A stretch of DNA of 64,000 nt from Gracilaria gracilis (GCA_030374805.1 JARGSG010000212.1:424108-488107); one strand, 5' to 3'; shown: positions 21,521 through 33,293, numbered from the stretch's first letter. The notes: generated by a model from the letters alone, not told the origin. Numbers and translations are program-made.

Positions 21521-23695
21521 ATGGATAACAATCAACCCATTCAAGAAAACCCTCGTACACCCGTGGCCCAAGCCAGTGGAACTCCTCTGCCGCCCGCTGA
21601 TGTCGCCGGACCCTCCGGTGACAACGTGAGGGACCGTCGGAGTACCCGCTCACAGCCACAGGTTAATGTCTTCAAACCGGTGGATAACCCCGAGAGGATC
21701 AATCGTGATGCCTCTTTGGCTGGAAGACTCCGAGAACGGCTCGACGAATACCGCTCGCAACACAACACACCACAGGCAGCACCGCAGGAAACCGTTGGTT
21801 CCATAACTACCGATGGACTTGCCGATGTCCTATGGCCCAGGGTTCGAGAGATGCTCGACGCTCGACTCGAAACCCTTGTGGATCTCCGAGTCTCTGTCGC
21901 TCTCGCAGAACACGCCGACCAACTGGCTGAACGCGTCCTCCCAAAGGTTCTTGAGTCCGACGCTTTCGTCGACTCACTTGCCTTAGGTACCCGCCGTGAA
22001 GTGACCCTCCAGGTAGGCCCGCCGCCCTCCGTAGGCGGAATCCAAAGTAATCCATTGGTATCTGTATGGCAACCCCGTTCCGAACCACCGGGAGCAGCTG
22101 CTTTGCCAGCCCCTTGCCGGATTCAACCACAGGTAGACCAATCGGGCGTACGTCCAGGGGGCAATAGAGACGCCCCTCGGCAAGAAGGCCTAATGACCGT
22201 GCCACCCGTGAGGTTCCCTGGGGCCCAGAGCCCCCGAGCAACCATTGGTTTAGAGGCTGAAGACGAAGAGCCGCCATTGGAAGCTAGAAGTTCTGACCGT
22301 AGGAAGAAGAGAAGAGGCCGTAGGAAGAAGTCGAAGAACCAGAGGAACAGACGAAGGAATTCTAGCGATAGCGAATCCGATTCAGATTCGACGAATTCCA
22401 GTGGCTCAGAAACGGATGAGGCGGCTGTTCGACGCCTCAAACCGTTGGTAACCACCAACGAACTCTTTAAGAGAGTGTTGGATTATCGCACCTACCGCTT
22501 GGCTGACCGGTCCACGCGGTACTCTACCTCAGTGGCTAAAAAGGTCGCTAGGTGGACCAAACGTATGCAGCTAACCTTAACGGAAAAGTTTTCGGGATCC
22601 GACCCCATCTCAATTTTTAGGTTTCTCAGTCTGTTCCGTACGGCATTTGATCAGAACGGCGTCCACGAGGGTGCCACTCTGTACCTTTTTCAGTTTTTTC
22701 TCCATGGTCAAGCGCACGACCATGTGGTTTCTAAGATCTCTGGGACCAACAATCCAGTGAATGCTACCTACCGGGAGCTCCTCAGGTCATACCCAGAGGT
22801 TGTGCACTACCTACTGGAGACGTATGCGACGGATGAAGTCGTCATGGATGCCCATCAGAAAGTTATATCCTACAGGCAGAGTTCTAACATGATCGAGAAG
22901 GACTTCGCCGACAACCTTTGGAGAAAGGCATTTAGGTGTGGGAATGTGTTTTCCGAGAACCGGTTGAAGCAACATTTCATCACTGGATTGCTGCCTGCCA
23001 TCAGGACACACGTCCGCAATCACCATATGGACCACTCGAGTATCTACTATAGGCAGTTGGTGAATTATGCCGAAGGATATGGCAGGACCTACAGGACATC
23101 CCGCCGAGCACCCGAGCACGACACTAGAGGAAAAGCGACTCCCGCCAGGAATGCTTCTCGCGCCAACATGGTTGAGAGCTCTGAAAGTAGTCCCTCAGGT
23201 TTATACGAGGATGAGGGGAACATCCTCGCTGTATCCTTTGGTTCGGCTCCCTCTGGTCCGCCGTCTACCCCATCCACAGGCACTGGAACGACCACTCCTT
23301 CAGGTCAGCCAAGGTATTCACAAATCCAGCCACGTAGAGATGTCTTCCAACGCGCTCCGCAGGCTTGCTATATATGCTTGTCCAAGGTTACCCCTTGTGA
23401 CTGCATGAAGTTCTTGCCAAAGGAAACGCAAGAGAAACTCCTAGCTTTAAGAAATGAGAACTATCAGGCGCGGAGGTCGGAAGGAATGTTTAACCGTCAG
23501 GCTCAGCGATTCTCGTCATCCCCTGGGACCTCCAGATACGCTACACCACTGGGACCGCCCAATTGGGTTCCGCAGGTTAACGCGGTTCCAGAGGCTCAAG
23601 ATCACCCTGCCTCGCCAATAAATGCTCCAAAGAAAGTACAGGCCACTGGAAATGCATATGCCACCAATGGAGAAGCTTTGTCGGAGAACAACTAG
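21521..23695 (+). CDS. Gypsy Gag polyprotein
   Basis: This is a 724-residue frame without internal stops. The N-terminal third is charged and disordered. Residues about 250-300 form a strongly basic then acidic/serine tract (KKRRGRRKKSKN, then SDSESDSDS). Residues about 350-530 match the retrotransposon Gag capsid domain (FSGSDPISIFRFL, YLFQFFLHGQAHDHV, the LRSYP region, then FADNLWRKAFRCG). Near residue 620 is a short Cys-rich stretch (CYICLSKVTPCDC), not a canonical CCHC knuckle. It would assemble the virus-like particle. The stop TAG overlaps the Pol frame, which is open from 23581 in the -1 frame, so Pol expression probably needs a -1 shift in the 115-bp overlap. Confidence 0.85.
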   Translation: MDNNQPIQENPRTPVAQASGTPLPPADVAGPSGDNVRDRRSTRSQPQVNVFKPVDNPERINRDASLAGRLRERLDEYRSQHNTPQAAPQETVGSITTDGLADVLWPRVREMLDARLETLVDLRVSVALAEHADQLAERVLPKVLESDAFVDSLALGTRREVTLQVGPPPSVGGIQSNPLVSVWQPRSEPPGAAALPAPCRIQPQVDQSGVRPGGNRDAPRQEGLMTVPPVRFPGAQSPRATIGLEAEDEEPPLEARSSDRRKKRRGRRKKSKNQRNRRRNSSDSESDSDSTNSSGSETDEAAVRRLKPLVTTNELFKRVLDYRTYRLADRSTRYSTSVAKKVARWTKRMQLTLTEKFSGSDPISIFRFLSLFRTAFDQNGVHEGATLYLFQFFLHGQAHDHVVSKISGTNNPVNATYRELLRSYPEVVHYLLETYATDEVVMDAHQKVISYRQSSNMIEKDFADNLWRKAFRCGNVFSENRLKQHFITGLLPAIRTHVRNHHMDHSSIYYRQLVNYAEGYGRTYRTSRRAPEHDTRGKATPARNASRANMVESSESSPSGLYEDEGNILAVSFGSAPSGPPSTPSTGTGTTTPSGQPRYSQIQPRRDVFQRAPQACYICLSKVTPCDCMKFLPKETQEKLLALRNENYQARRSEGMFNRQAQRFSSSPGTSRYATPLGPPNWVPQVNAVPEAQDHPASPINAPKKVQATGNAYATNGEALSENN

Positions 23696-26600
23696 AGGAG
23701 CGGTGCGAGGCGAACCGCCCCTCAGAGGACTCTAGCCTCACTGCCAAAGATAATGAGATTCTCGCTCACGAGTCTGTTTCACCATTGGAACCTCAACCGC
23801 GGAAGCCAACGGAACACGAAATGAGTTTGAACCCGTGGTGTGATGAAATGAAAGCCGAAGGGGATGTGCCTGTTTGTATCCTGAGGAAAGAGAATTATAA
23901 AGTGCGACACACTATTGGATTGACTACCTCAAGGTCTCGGGTCGTGACCAGCGTCCTGGACACTGAAGTTGGTCCAAACTTGGTTCATCCGAACGTTCTA
24001 CCCATTGGTTGGGAGGATTCGGTGCGGCTACGGAAGACCCCAAAGGTTACGGATGCTTCTAAGCGACCTATGGACATTAAAGGAATTATCCCCCTTTGCG
24101 TACAATTGGGTGAATTACAGGTTCGAACTTGGTTCCTCGTTTGTCCTACTTTAGGCGCGGAATGTCTCCTTGGGACATCTTTTATAGACCGCTACGTGGA
24201 AGCGATCTACCCCGGCCTCCGGAAAGTGTCTTTCTACCGCACACGTCCTGTGGCTATCATCGGTTCCAAATCTGGTCCCGAGGCCAACCCACGTCGCCCT
24301 CCACTGGCACAGAATACCGTATCCAATAAGGTTCGGTTACCTAAAGCGGTAACCATACCGCCAATGACGCCGGTCACAGCTCTGGCTCATTGCGAAACCG
24401 CTGGTTTGGTGACGCTTCAGAATCATCCGAAGACGATTCAGCGTCACCTTTCGCTCATGGTCAATGGAATTATTGACTGCAGACCAAAGGTTTCCTTCTT
24501 CGTCAACATGAGTAATTTCCGGGATCGCCCGGTACGTTTACCAAAGGGTACCGTAATCGGTATTGCACTACCTGCTCCAATGGCTATAATGGAAACCTCA
24601 TGGAATGAGCTAACCACCAACGACGTCGAGGACGTCGAAAGTTGGGAGGGGGAGGTAAACTTTGGAGAGGAATTCGAATCTTACCGTCCACAGGTTATAG
24701 AGCTCCTCCGAGAATTTAAATCCATGTGGTCAGGCGAATTGGGAGAAATACGGGCCACGAAGCACCGTATAGACCTTAAGGATGACGCCAAGCCGGTGTA
24801 ACAACACCCGTACCGTACAGGCCTTAAGGAACGCGAGATCGTAGCGGAACAACTGGCAAAGATGCGTGAAGCAAACGTCATTGAGCCAGCTCTGAAGTGC
24901 AACGCCCTCCTTGAGGGATTCCTATGACTTAGTTATTTCCCACATGTCGGCTGGGTTAATTATGACTACATACGATGGCCACGTTGGTGGATGGGACACG
25001 TGGGACACGGCAGAGTCCAGGAGGTTGGCACAGCATGGCTGGTAATTCTGCACCCCTTATGGGGGTATTCTAGATTATTATGGTATTTGCCGTACAGTAC
25101 GGGAGGCGATCTACACTAATTAGTGCGCCGGCAACTCTGCCGTCGCACCCAGTAAACCTCCCCCAACTACTGTTTTGGCTCTAGACTGCTTCGCCTTTGG
25201 CGGTACTCAACTCCTCCTTGGAGGGATATCCCGTAGCCTACAGACTGTCTATCCTCCCTGCATCCCCTAAACGAACCCACTATTGGGAGTATTTACCAAT
25301 CGCTGTCGCGCTCGCCCTTGTATAAGGTTTCCACCGGCTTTGCCGTATCCTTAACCACATCTTGTGGACTCCCCTTTTCTTTTTCTTTCCTTTACCTTTT
25401 TCCCCTTGCTTTTGGGTGGTTACTCCGCCACTCGCGCCCTGTGCTGACACTGCATCGCACTCGCCACACTGTGGACACTTCGCCTCCTTGGTGGATAACA
25501 CACACACGCCGCTCACGCGGAATACCTTCTTGTCTCACCTTCCTACGCTCGTCGTGAAGGGTGACCTCGGCCTTACACCCCGACTTAGTCGTGTCATCCC
25601 TGGAAGGGTTCTGCTTGCTGTGCTACCTCGTGTGAGGAAGGTCCCGAACGTCTTCGGGGTTCTTTCCCCATTGGGGCAATGCACTACAAGCTCCACCACA
25701 CGAATCCCAATGGGCAAGTTCTTTCGTTCTCGTGGCGAAGAAGGACGGGTCCGTAAGGTTTTGCATTGATTACCGAAGGCTGAACGCAATGACCAAACGG
25801 GACAGTTATCCGATTCCTAGAATGGACGACTGCCTGGATTCCTTAGGCGAAGCAACGGTATTCACCACTTTGGATGCCAATTGGGGCTATTGGCAGATAC
25901 CAATGGATGACGACGCGAAGCCCCTCACGACGTTCACAACCCATGAAGGTCTTTTCCGTTTCACGCGGATGCCATTTGGATTGATGAACGAACCAGCGAC
26001 CTTCCAACGGGCAGTGGACATAGTGCTATCCAGAGTCAAATGGAAGTTTGCCTTGGTTTATCTGGATGACGTAATCATCTTTTCGAAAACCGTCCGGGAA
26101 CACTTCACCCATGTGAGATCAGTTCTTAAGATTCTCCGTGAGGCTGGGATTACATTGAAGCTTCCAAAGTGCTTCTTTTTCCAAGCCTCTGTGGATTAAT
26201 TTGGCCATGTGGTTCGTCCTGGAAAGCTGCAGGTCGCCAAGAGGACAACTAATGCAATCCGACAGGCGAAACCACCGAGGACCCACACGGAGCTGCGATC
26301 CTTCTTTGGGCTTTGTAATGTGTACCGTAGGTTTGTCCAAGGGTTCTCGAACATCGCAGCCCCCCTCAATGATATGCTCGAGAACGGTACGCCATCGGAA
26401 TTCGATTGCCTAACGGATGAGCAATACGAATCGTTTCAAACCTTGAAGGATAAGCTATTGAATACTCCCGTACTGGCTCTACCGAAGCCGGATAAACCTT
26501 ACATTTTGGATACGGACGCTTCCGACGGACAGATTGGATGTGTTCTCCTACAGGAACAGGAATCTCCAAAGGACTATCGACCTATTGGTTACTTGAGCAG

Positions 26601-29001
26601 GACTTTGAACAGCGCGGAACGGAACTACAGCACTACCGAAAAGGAATGCCTTGCCATCGTTTGGGCAGCGCTGACCTTGAGGCCTTACCTCGAGGGAGTT
26701 CGCTTCACCATCAGAACTGATCATCACTCCCTCCGTTGGCTGCTGAATATGACGGACGCGTCTAGCAGGCTAGCAAGATGGAGGCTACGACTTTCTGAGT
26801 TCGAGTACGATGTAACCTACAGGCCGGGAGTTAAGCACCAATCGGCCGATGCACTTAGCCGATTAATTACCGATGGAGATGATGATACCCCTCTGGATAA
26901 CGAAATACCAACGCCAAACCTCGATGGATACGAAAATGATCATGAGGATGACTTCCTGGCGGCTACCGTACACTGTTCCGATGGTGGGATGGACCCTACG
27001 GAAGTATACCTAGTAAACTGGTCGCAAGAATGCCAGCATGAAGAACTGAATCTAGAGGTTAACGCAATTGTGCCAGAGGAAAAGGAGCTACTTCCTATCA
27101 CGTTGAAAGACCTCCTGCAGGCTGAGAAGGCCGACGAGTTCTCCCAAAAGAAGGCACAGCTCGTTGGGACGAAGGGATGCTTGTTTGATTTTGACCGCTT
27201 CGGATTACTCTGCCGAAGGTCCCCACTGGATGGCTCTATCCAGGAGGTCATTCCCAAATCCCTACAGGCTCGCTTTCTCTACTTACCGTACTACCCAAGG
27301 TTTGCTGGTCATCCTGGAGGTATTCGTATGTACCAGACCCCTAGGAAGCACTTCTACTATCCGTTTATGGCGAATGACCTTTGGAATACGGCGAAGACCT
27401 GCGCTTCCTGCGCAAGGGTCCGTGGAACTCGAACCCGCCACCAGGCTAAGCTCAAGTTGTTCGCAGCTGCCGGACCATTGGAATTTATTGCGATGGATAT
27501 CCTTCGGCCGCTCCCGAAGTCGGTACATGGTAACCAGTTCATCCTGGTTATTACCGATAGGTTCACCAACACCACAAGGGCTATTTCTCTGAAGAAGACT
27601 ACCGCAACGGACGTAGCTACGGCTTTTCTTACACACTGGGTGTATCCTTATGGTCTGCCGCTGTATCTTCTGACGGATAATGGCAACCAGTTCGTGTCGA
27701 AGTTCTTTTCGCACGTTTGTGCCACCTTAGATATTAAGCACGTTACGACGACGGCTTACCACCCGCAAACCAATGGACAGGACGAACGGTTTAATAAGAC
27801 GCTCGCAAACCGCTTGGTTCACTACACTGCCGAGCACCAATTGGACTGGGACGACCACCTCGAACCACTGGTTTACGCCTACAATACACAGGTGCATAAT
27901 TCCACTGCTACTACCCCATTCGACCTGACCTTGACTCGGCAGCCCGTGCCATTGACTGTAAATGTGAAAACGTCCTGGCTCCCTCAGGATATCACGGAAA
28001 GAATGACGCCTACGCAGGCTAAGCGCTATGCTCGCCGAAGGATTGAAGACATCCTTCGAACGGCAAAGTCTACTTTATCTCGAGCCCAGCTCAGATACAA
28101 GGCGGACTTCGACAAAGCCGTAAAGTTTACCCCTACCTTTAAGGCTGGCGAGCTGGTCTTCCTCGACAGGGCACCGTCGGATAAACCATTGGATGAAATG
28201 GAATTGGCCTCTAGGAAGCTCTTGCCGAAATCCATTGGTCCCTTTAAGGTTTTGCGATCGTCTACCCAAACGGTTACGATCGAGAGAGATGGCCTTCAGG
28301 ATACCGTGGCAATTGACCGCGTCTCGCGTGCTCCTTTGGCCTCATCCCCAAGGGTATTTCAAGCGAGAACCAATGGTACGGGACCCACTTTCGATGCAGT
28401 TCCTTCCGTACCAACGGCAGCGCGGGAGATAACGACTCCTTCCTCTAGTAGTGGAGCCGTTACCAATGGTCCATCCTCGAAGGGGGTTGTGGCGGACCGC
28501 CCTATAAGTACGGCCGACAATATCGTTCCTACCGATGGAGTATCTACTTCAGGTCCAAAGGCGGTGACTATCGACCCTACGGCAGGTCTGGCGGCCCCCA
28601 ACGGTTCCACCATTGGCACTAACCCGCCTACCAACGGTTTTGCTCCGCTGGACAAGATGAACCTTCCAGAGGAATCGTTTGTCCCGCTGGGTAATGGCCT
28701 CGTGAGTGCTGAAGAGAGCCCTGCGCCTGCTAACGATCATCACCCTTTCGGCTTTGCTCCATTGGACACCATGGATATTCCTGAGGAGGTCCTGCCTAAG
28801 GAGTATGTGATCGACCACGTTGTCTCCGCTGGTATCGACGACGACGGCAATGTGGTGTACAAAGTCCGTTGGTATGGCTTCGCACCAGCGCAGGACTCCT
28901 GGGAACCTCGTAGTCATATCCCTGAGAACTTTATCCTTAGGTACTGGAAGAAACAAGGGCGCACGGAGCGCGCCTTTAAAGAGGGGGTGTACGACGCGTA
29001 A
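23581..29001 (+). pseudogene. Gypsy Pol polyprotein with chromodomain, interrupted
   Basis: The domains lie in one frame: aspartic protease near 23950 with DTE where DTG is expected; reverse transcriptase (about 24780-26200) with intact YLDD; RNase H (26500-26870) with DTDASDG and TDHHSL; integrase (27290-28000) with an HHCC zinc region (GHPGG...CASC) and an apparently complete D,D,E set (AMDI, TDNGNQF, NGQDERF); and a chromodomain (about 28790-28980, motifs YVIDHV, YKVRWYGF, DSWEP), which targets integration to modified chromatin in chromoviruses. Damage consists of TAA at 24799, a 796-bp solo LTR at 24893-25688, and TAA at 26197 where a Tyr is usual. Removing the solo LTR and one target copy (801 bp) restores the frame. 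A Ser/Thr/Pro/Gly-rich linker precedes the chromodomain. Confidence 0.92.
24893..25688 (+). mobile_element. Solo LTR inserted in the Gypsy reverse transcriptase
   Basis: The 796-bp segment starts TGAAGTGCA and ends TGCACTACA, a near-perfect terminal inverted repeat with TG...CA ends. It is flanked by AGCTC on both sides (24888-24892 and 25689-25693). It has no coding domain. The reverse-transcriptase frame on either side (IEPA before, ESQWASSF after) joins exactly when it is removed. It is therefore a third-level insertion: an unrelated LTR element entered the Gypsy element and then recombined to a single LTR. No other copy of this LTR was noticed in the window. Confidence 0.88.
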
Positions 29002-29742
29002 ACGAACGCGTCCACGCATCTGCAAGTTACAGCTGCGCCACGCCTCCAACGGTTCAGTCCATTACCAATTGGTCTATCTAATTTGAATCCTAACAACCTA
29101 ACGGACCAATTCTGTAACTAATGACGGGCTAACATACAGCGCGCCCACCGCTTGCCACGGGGCGCGCCGCTCGAAAAATCCAGTCGCAATTGCATAGATT
29201 TTTTAAAGATGCCTTGCCACACGGGCATACGGTCGAAAACAATGAATGGCCTGTAACTCGGAAACGAAGCCGCGCAGAGGCAAGCCGACACCGGATTCGG
29301 AATCTCCTCTAATGTTTGATTTTGACCTCGTTTGAGGCGATTGCCCGAGTGTCGCGCGATTGAACCGCCGGCAAATTGTTTGCAAGCTCAAAAAATCAAG
29401 CAATTAGTTTACTTGGATGAACCATTGGCACTCGTGTGCGCGCAAAGCGCCATCTGTCCGCGCGCGCACCATTGCAGTCACCTGCTGAACTTCTCCGATG
29501 GATTTGTGTACCCTTTGGTGCCTTTCCAGGTGCACAAGGGTAGCACCCAGCAGCACGCGTACCACCAGGAGATAGCGCCAGATTGCCAGCATATCGTTGG
29601 CTGATGAACCATCCCGGTGGAGCGTTCCGCCACCAGGCGCTAGCCAATGAAAAGCCGGTGGTAAGACGAACGGACACCACTGGTACGAAGCGCTCGTGAA
29701 GGAAGGAGAAAGCAATTGGAAAGCAGAGATCATAGCTCTACC
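29002..29742. other. Gypsy spacer between pol and the antisense ORF
   Basis: Between the TAA of pol and the end of the antisense frame only short overlapping frames occur. It may hold 3' untranslated or termination signals for the two convergent transcripts; none was recognised. Confidence 0.5.
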
Positions 29743-31911
29743 TTAGGAACGCGAGGGAGGTCTGGCACCCCTGCAAGGACCCGCCGCACTAGCATCGGTA
29801 GTGGAAGGCGTGCCATTAGCGCGAGCCCCGCCGCCTACGGCACTACCACGGGCACCTGTAGTGCCGTCAGCTCCACCGGAAGGACGATTACGACGGCGTC
29901 GCTTGTATGGCACACCACGGGGAGGAGCTGCAACTGCTTCAGGTAGTGTATCTGGGTCCTCCGAACCTTCGGAATCAGTGAGGTGAACCAAATCCAACCC
30001 GAACCGCTGGTCTAAGTTGCCCGTAACATGTTGGGAAAGGAGTTGCATGTTCTCCTGAAGGACAGTCCCGAGGCTAGAGCGCAACTCTTGCGTCTCCACC
30101 GTGAGGGCTTCAAACCTAGAGGCGCGACGCAACCAGGAACGCGCCGTCATGAAGATATCTCCAAGGCGCCAGTTCCCAACAAACCCATGACCTCGCATCT
30201 CTACCAAAAGGCTCTGCAGTGCGGCGCAAGTCGGAGCCCTCAAATGCGCTACCAGCGACGTCGGAGAGGATCCCAAGACGGGCGTAATGTCCACAACGGC
30301 CCCAGATACCCTTGGAGTGACTGAAAAGGCCGGAGGCTCTACCGCTGTTTCGACGACTTCTGGGGCAAGAACTGCCCCACTTGGCGCAGGCAAAGCACTA
30401 CCAGTTGAGGGAGAAGTCTCAAGAGCCGGAGGATCAACCGATGAAGCAACTGCCACTGGAACGATGGGCTGGGTAACTACCGAAGGACCATGAGGTAGTG
30501 TCTCAGGAATGGGGGTAGTAGCGACAGTCCCGGGGGCGAAGAGGTCTTCTACGCCACTGGGAATAGCCGGAAGAGCCAATGGAACGTCCTCAGGAGCCAA
30601 ACACCCAATGGAGAAACCTCTTGCCCGAGGATAGTAGGGCGCGACGCTCTTTCGAGGGATTGAATCTGGCACGACGCGAACCGGAAACGGCGGATAGCTC
30701 CTACCATCGTCTATTCCCGTAGGATGACGAGGGATAGGTGCCAAGTTGTCAATCTCGAAGTCATACCAAAGGTAACCGGGGGTAGCGGCCCAATCTACTC
30801 GGAGTACGTAATCTAGAAGAGTCTCCACGCGTTCAACTCCATAGGCAGTCCCCCGGACAAGGTTCTGGATGCCCAACCCGCGGAGGTAGATAATGATCAT
30901 TCGAGGAAGACGAAGCAAATGACCGGCCGAACCTGGGCAACTGTTGTCACAACTTCAGACTCGGTAATCAGTGGTGCGCACGTTGCACCGAACCCCATAT
31001 CTGCAGGTATCCAGGAACGCCATGAGAACAAACACGGCCCATTCCACCGTAAGTACCTGCCAGATCAGCCAGTTGCGCCTATCCGTCGGTTCGCAAATCA
31101 ATTGCCGCGAGTGGTAGGCTACCAATGGAGGAGTGGGTACTGCAAGGAGATTGGAAACCCGCCAGAAGTCCTGCCAGTCAATGTACTGGAAGAATGGGAG
31201 CCTGAGGTATAATCCGCTACGGTCGGGAGCTTCCAGATCATAAAACTTCACTTGGTGCCAAAAGAACAGATACCCAAGGTTCGTTCGCATCCTACCTTCA
31301 GGCTCAGTGAATTCGTTTCAGTAGGCTCGGTCCTTCATCCAGTAGAACTGATCGTACGGCGGCGGAAACGACATCAGACCGAGGAGGTTGTGACCAGCGG
31401 GATGGAATTTAACAGATGGATCAGCGAAGTTGTCGTACAACTCGCGTAGCAGCAAGTTGCTCCGACGCTGGTGTCTTTCTTCCTTGAGGGTCCTTAGGTA
31501 AGGCATATCGGGGCGGACCTCATCCAAGCACTCCGGAACGGTTTTCCCATCCACTTGACTGTGCAACCACCGTTGCTACCAGGCCATTTGACGACTCCTC
31601 TTTGGGCCACGCTGCGTCTCCGAGATGGCTGCGAACCATTGGGCATCGAAGTACTGTCCCTGAGGAGTTAGGTACGTTCCAACGGGAAATGGCATTCCCG
31701 CGTAGCGGGTCACTCCGCGCTGGCGACCCACGGTGTGATCATAGCGATCCCCGGGGCGTGCATAGCCACTGTCATATCGCATATGATCCATTGGAAGCCC
31801 GCCTTCAAATAGAGACCTCGAGGAAGGAGGTAGCGGGGGCAGCCGACGCCGTGGGATGCGGGGAGAAAGCGAGTCTCCATTACCAGTAGAACGGAGGTTC
31901 CCGCTGGACAT
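29743..31911 (-). pseudogene. Long antisense ORF of the Gypsy element, three stops
   Basis: Four minus-strand open segments (31911-31576, 31566-31318, 31290-30955, 30918-29743) all lie in the same frame, separated only by single stop codons (TAG, TGA, TGA). Together they give about 720 codons. The N-terminal part is Arg/Pro/Gly/Tyr-rich. The middle has aromatic, globular-looking sequence (YLRLPFFQYIDWQDFW). The last third has a Pro/Val/Ala/Ser-rich linker, a probable helical or coiled stretch (ETQELRSSLGTVLQENMQLL) and a basic nuclear-localisation-like segment (YKRRRRNRPSG). Antisense reading frames between integrase and 3' LTR are known in some plant Gypsy lineages; the function is unknown. 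I do not recognise this protein. It may be a structural or regulatory product of the element, now decayed. Confidence 0.65.
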
Positions 31912-32096
31912 GTTGAGTACTCCGACGGTGAGCGGGCGAGGGTACCAGGAGCCCGGCAGATGGATGGTGTGGCGAACGATACCAATGTTCCGTGGCTCTC
32001 AGGCACTAATCGTTACAACGCGAAAACCCAAGACGAGAATTGTCCTCACCGGGAGACAAAGACCATCATGCTGGACTTAGCCAAGGACGGCCAAGT

Positions 32097-32111
32097 CTCG
32101 GGGGGGAGATG
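32097..32111 (+). other. Gypsy polypurine tract
   Basis: A GGGGGGAGATG run abuts the 3' LTR, the usual primer for plus-strand DNA synthesis. Confidence 0.7.
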
Positions 32112-32586
32112 TGTAATAATATGGGCCCCTTTTTAATGACGCGCCACTGGAAGTGACCCCCGAGGCTGGTGCCATTGCTGGTATGTCTTCAAGGTTGCAC
32201 ACGTGGCCTTTGGCAAGCTCCCGATGGTTATTTAATTTCTAATTTATAGTTTTTTTACTATAGGTAGTATAGTTAGTCCACGTGGTGCACCACGTTCCAG
32301 TGCACCACTCTAAAGGTTGAGGCACCTCGCGGTCGGTATTTAGCCTGCTCGAGCTGCGCCTCCCTCTTGTGATAAAGTCAGAGACCCTTTTGACATCTTC
32401 TTGCCTCTTTGGTTAGTAGTGTCGCGCCCTCAAGGTTTACAAGCCATCGCTACGTCGCTCGCCGTCTCCTGTAGGCACGAAAGTTAGCGCTCGCCCATTG
32501 CCCCTTTTTACCAGTGGTCTCGCGGTTGACCCTCATTTTTTGGACCCTTTCACCCCGTAGTTGGTGCCCCGTGTTACTATACAACA
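32112..32586 (+). repeat. Gypsy 3' LTR
   Basis: This 475-bp copy has the same length as the 5' LTR with about 5% difference. A polypurine tract directly precedes it, and the resumed Copia reading frame follows the duplicated target. Confidence 0.92.
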
Positions 32587-32591
32587 GCTGG

Positions 32592-32915
32592 GCTGCTTTG
32601 TTTTTGACGAGGAACCCGTAGATTTCAGGTCGTGATAAGCACATTGACTTAAAGATGCATTCTGTGCGAGAACTTTATCATAACAAAGTTGTTGACCTTG
32701 AAAATTTTCCCAGGAGTCAACAAGTGGCTGACATATTAACCAAGTGTGCTCTCTCACAGACGTGCGGAGGATGGTTAGCCTTATCAAACGTGACTCGTTC
32801 TAACACAGAACTGTGGCAGCAAGTAACTGCGCTAACTTTTCATTTGTTTTCTTTTGCTACTCTTCTTTATTTATTTCCTTCCTGTGTTGTATTTACGTCA
32901 GGTGATAAGTTTTAA
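32592..32915 (+). pseudogene. Copia pol C-terminus, displaced by the Gypsy insertion
   Basis: The RNase H end of the Copia polyprotein resumes here. In frame one reads ALFLTRNP, a TAG stop at 32619, then GRDKHIDLKMH and VADILTK, the hallmark C-terminal motifs of Copia RNase H. It continues the EDSS codons at 20920 exactly in frame once the Gypsy element and one copy of the 5-bp duplication are removed. The frame closes at 32915. The rest up to the 3' LTR (32916-33293) is T-rich untranslated sequence. Confidence 0.9.
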
Positions 32916-33293
32916 CTGTGTGTTGTTTTCTTCGATTTATTTGATGGTATTTTGGGTTGCAATTCTTCTCGTTTCTCCCAGAAAAGCGCGTTTATTTTTT
33001 CTACAAGGTTTTGGATGTTGCTTGGGTTTTTGAGGTTACTGGTGCAAAAGTTTTATTGTATTGTTCATTGCATCTTCATTGAGGCACAGTGTTTGTTACA
33101 CAAGATACGTTTATTGTTACCACCACGCCTCTCATGGCTGAAAGACGCCTTCCAGGGAAGAGGCAGGTTTGTTTGGAGAAGACGCCTATAATTTATGATG
33201 AACAAATTTAGTTGTTGGTTCTGGATGGGTCTCTAGTAAAAGATCTCTACTTGTGGTGTGTAAGACAATGAGTCGCTTCGCCTTGAGGGACGG

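Larger units (their letters stand above)
20921..32586 (+). mobile_element. Ty3/Gypsy chromodomain retrotransposon nested in Copia
   Basis: This 11,666-bp element has 475-bp LTRs at both ends (20921-21395, 32112-32586), starting TGTAATAATA and ending in ACA. It is flanked by a 5-bp duplication with one mismatch (GCTCG at 20916-20920, GCTGG at 32587-32591). It encodes Gag, then Pol with protease, reverse transcriptase, RNase H, integrase and a C-terminal chromodomain, followed by a long antisense frame. The LTRs differ at about 25 of 475 sites by eye, fewer per site than the host Copia LTRs, which agrees with later insertion. A solo LTR interrupts the reverse transcriptase. Confidence 0.95.

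Noticed and set aside
17486-32915. Genome-wide stop-codon reassignment as explanation for stops in the retroelements
   Set aside because: Stops of all three kinds occur at sites where Trp, Tyr or other residues are expected, together with frameshifts and active-site losses, so decay is simpler.
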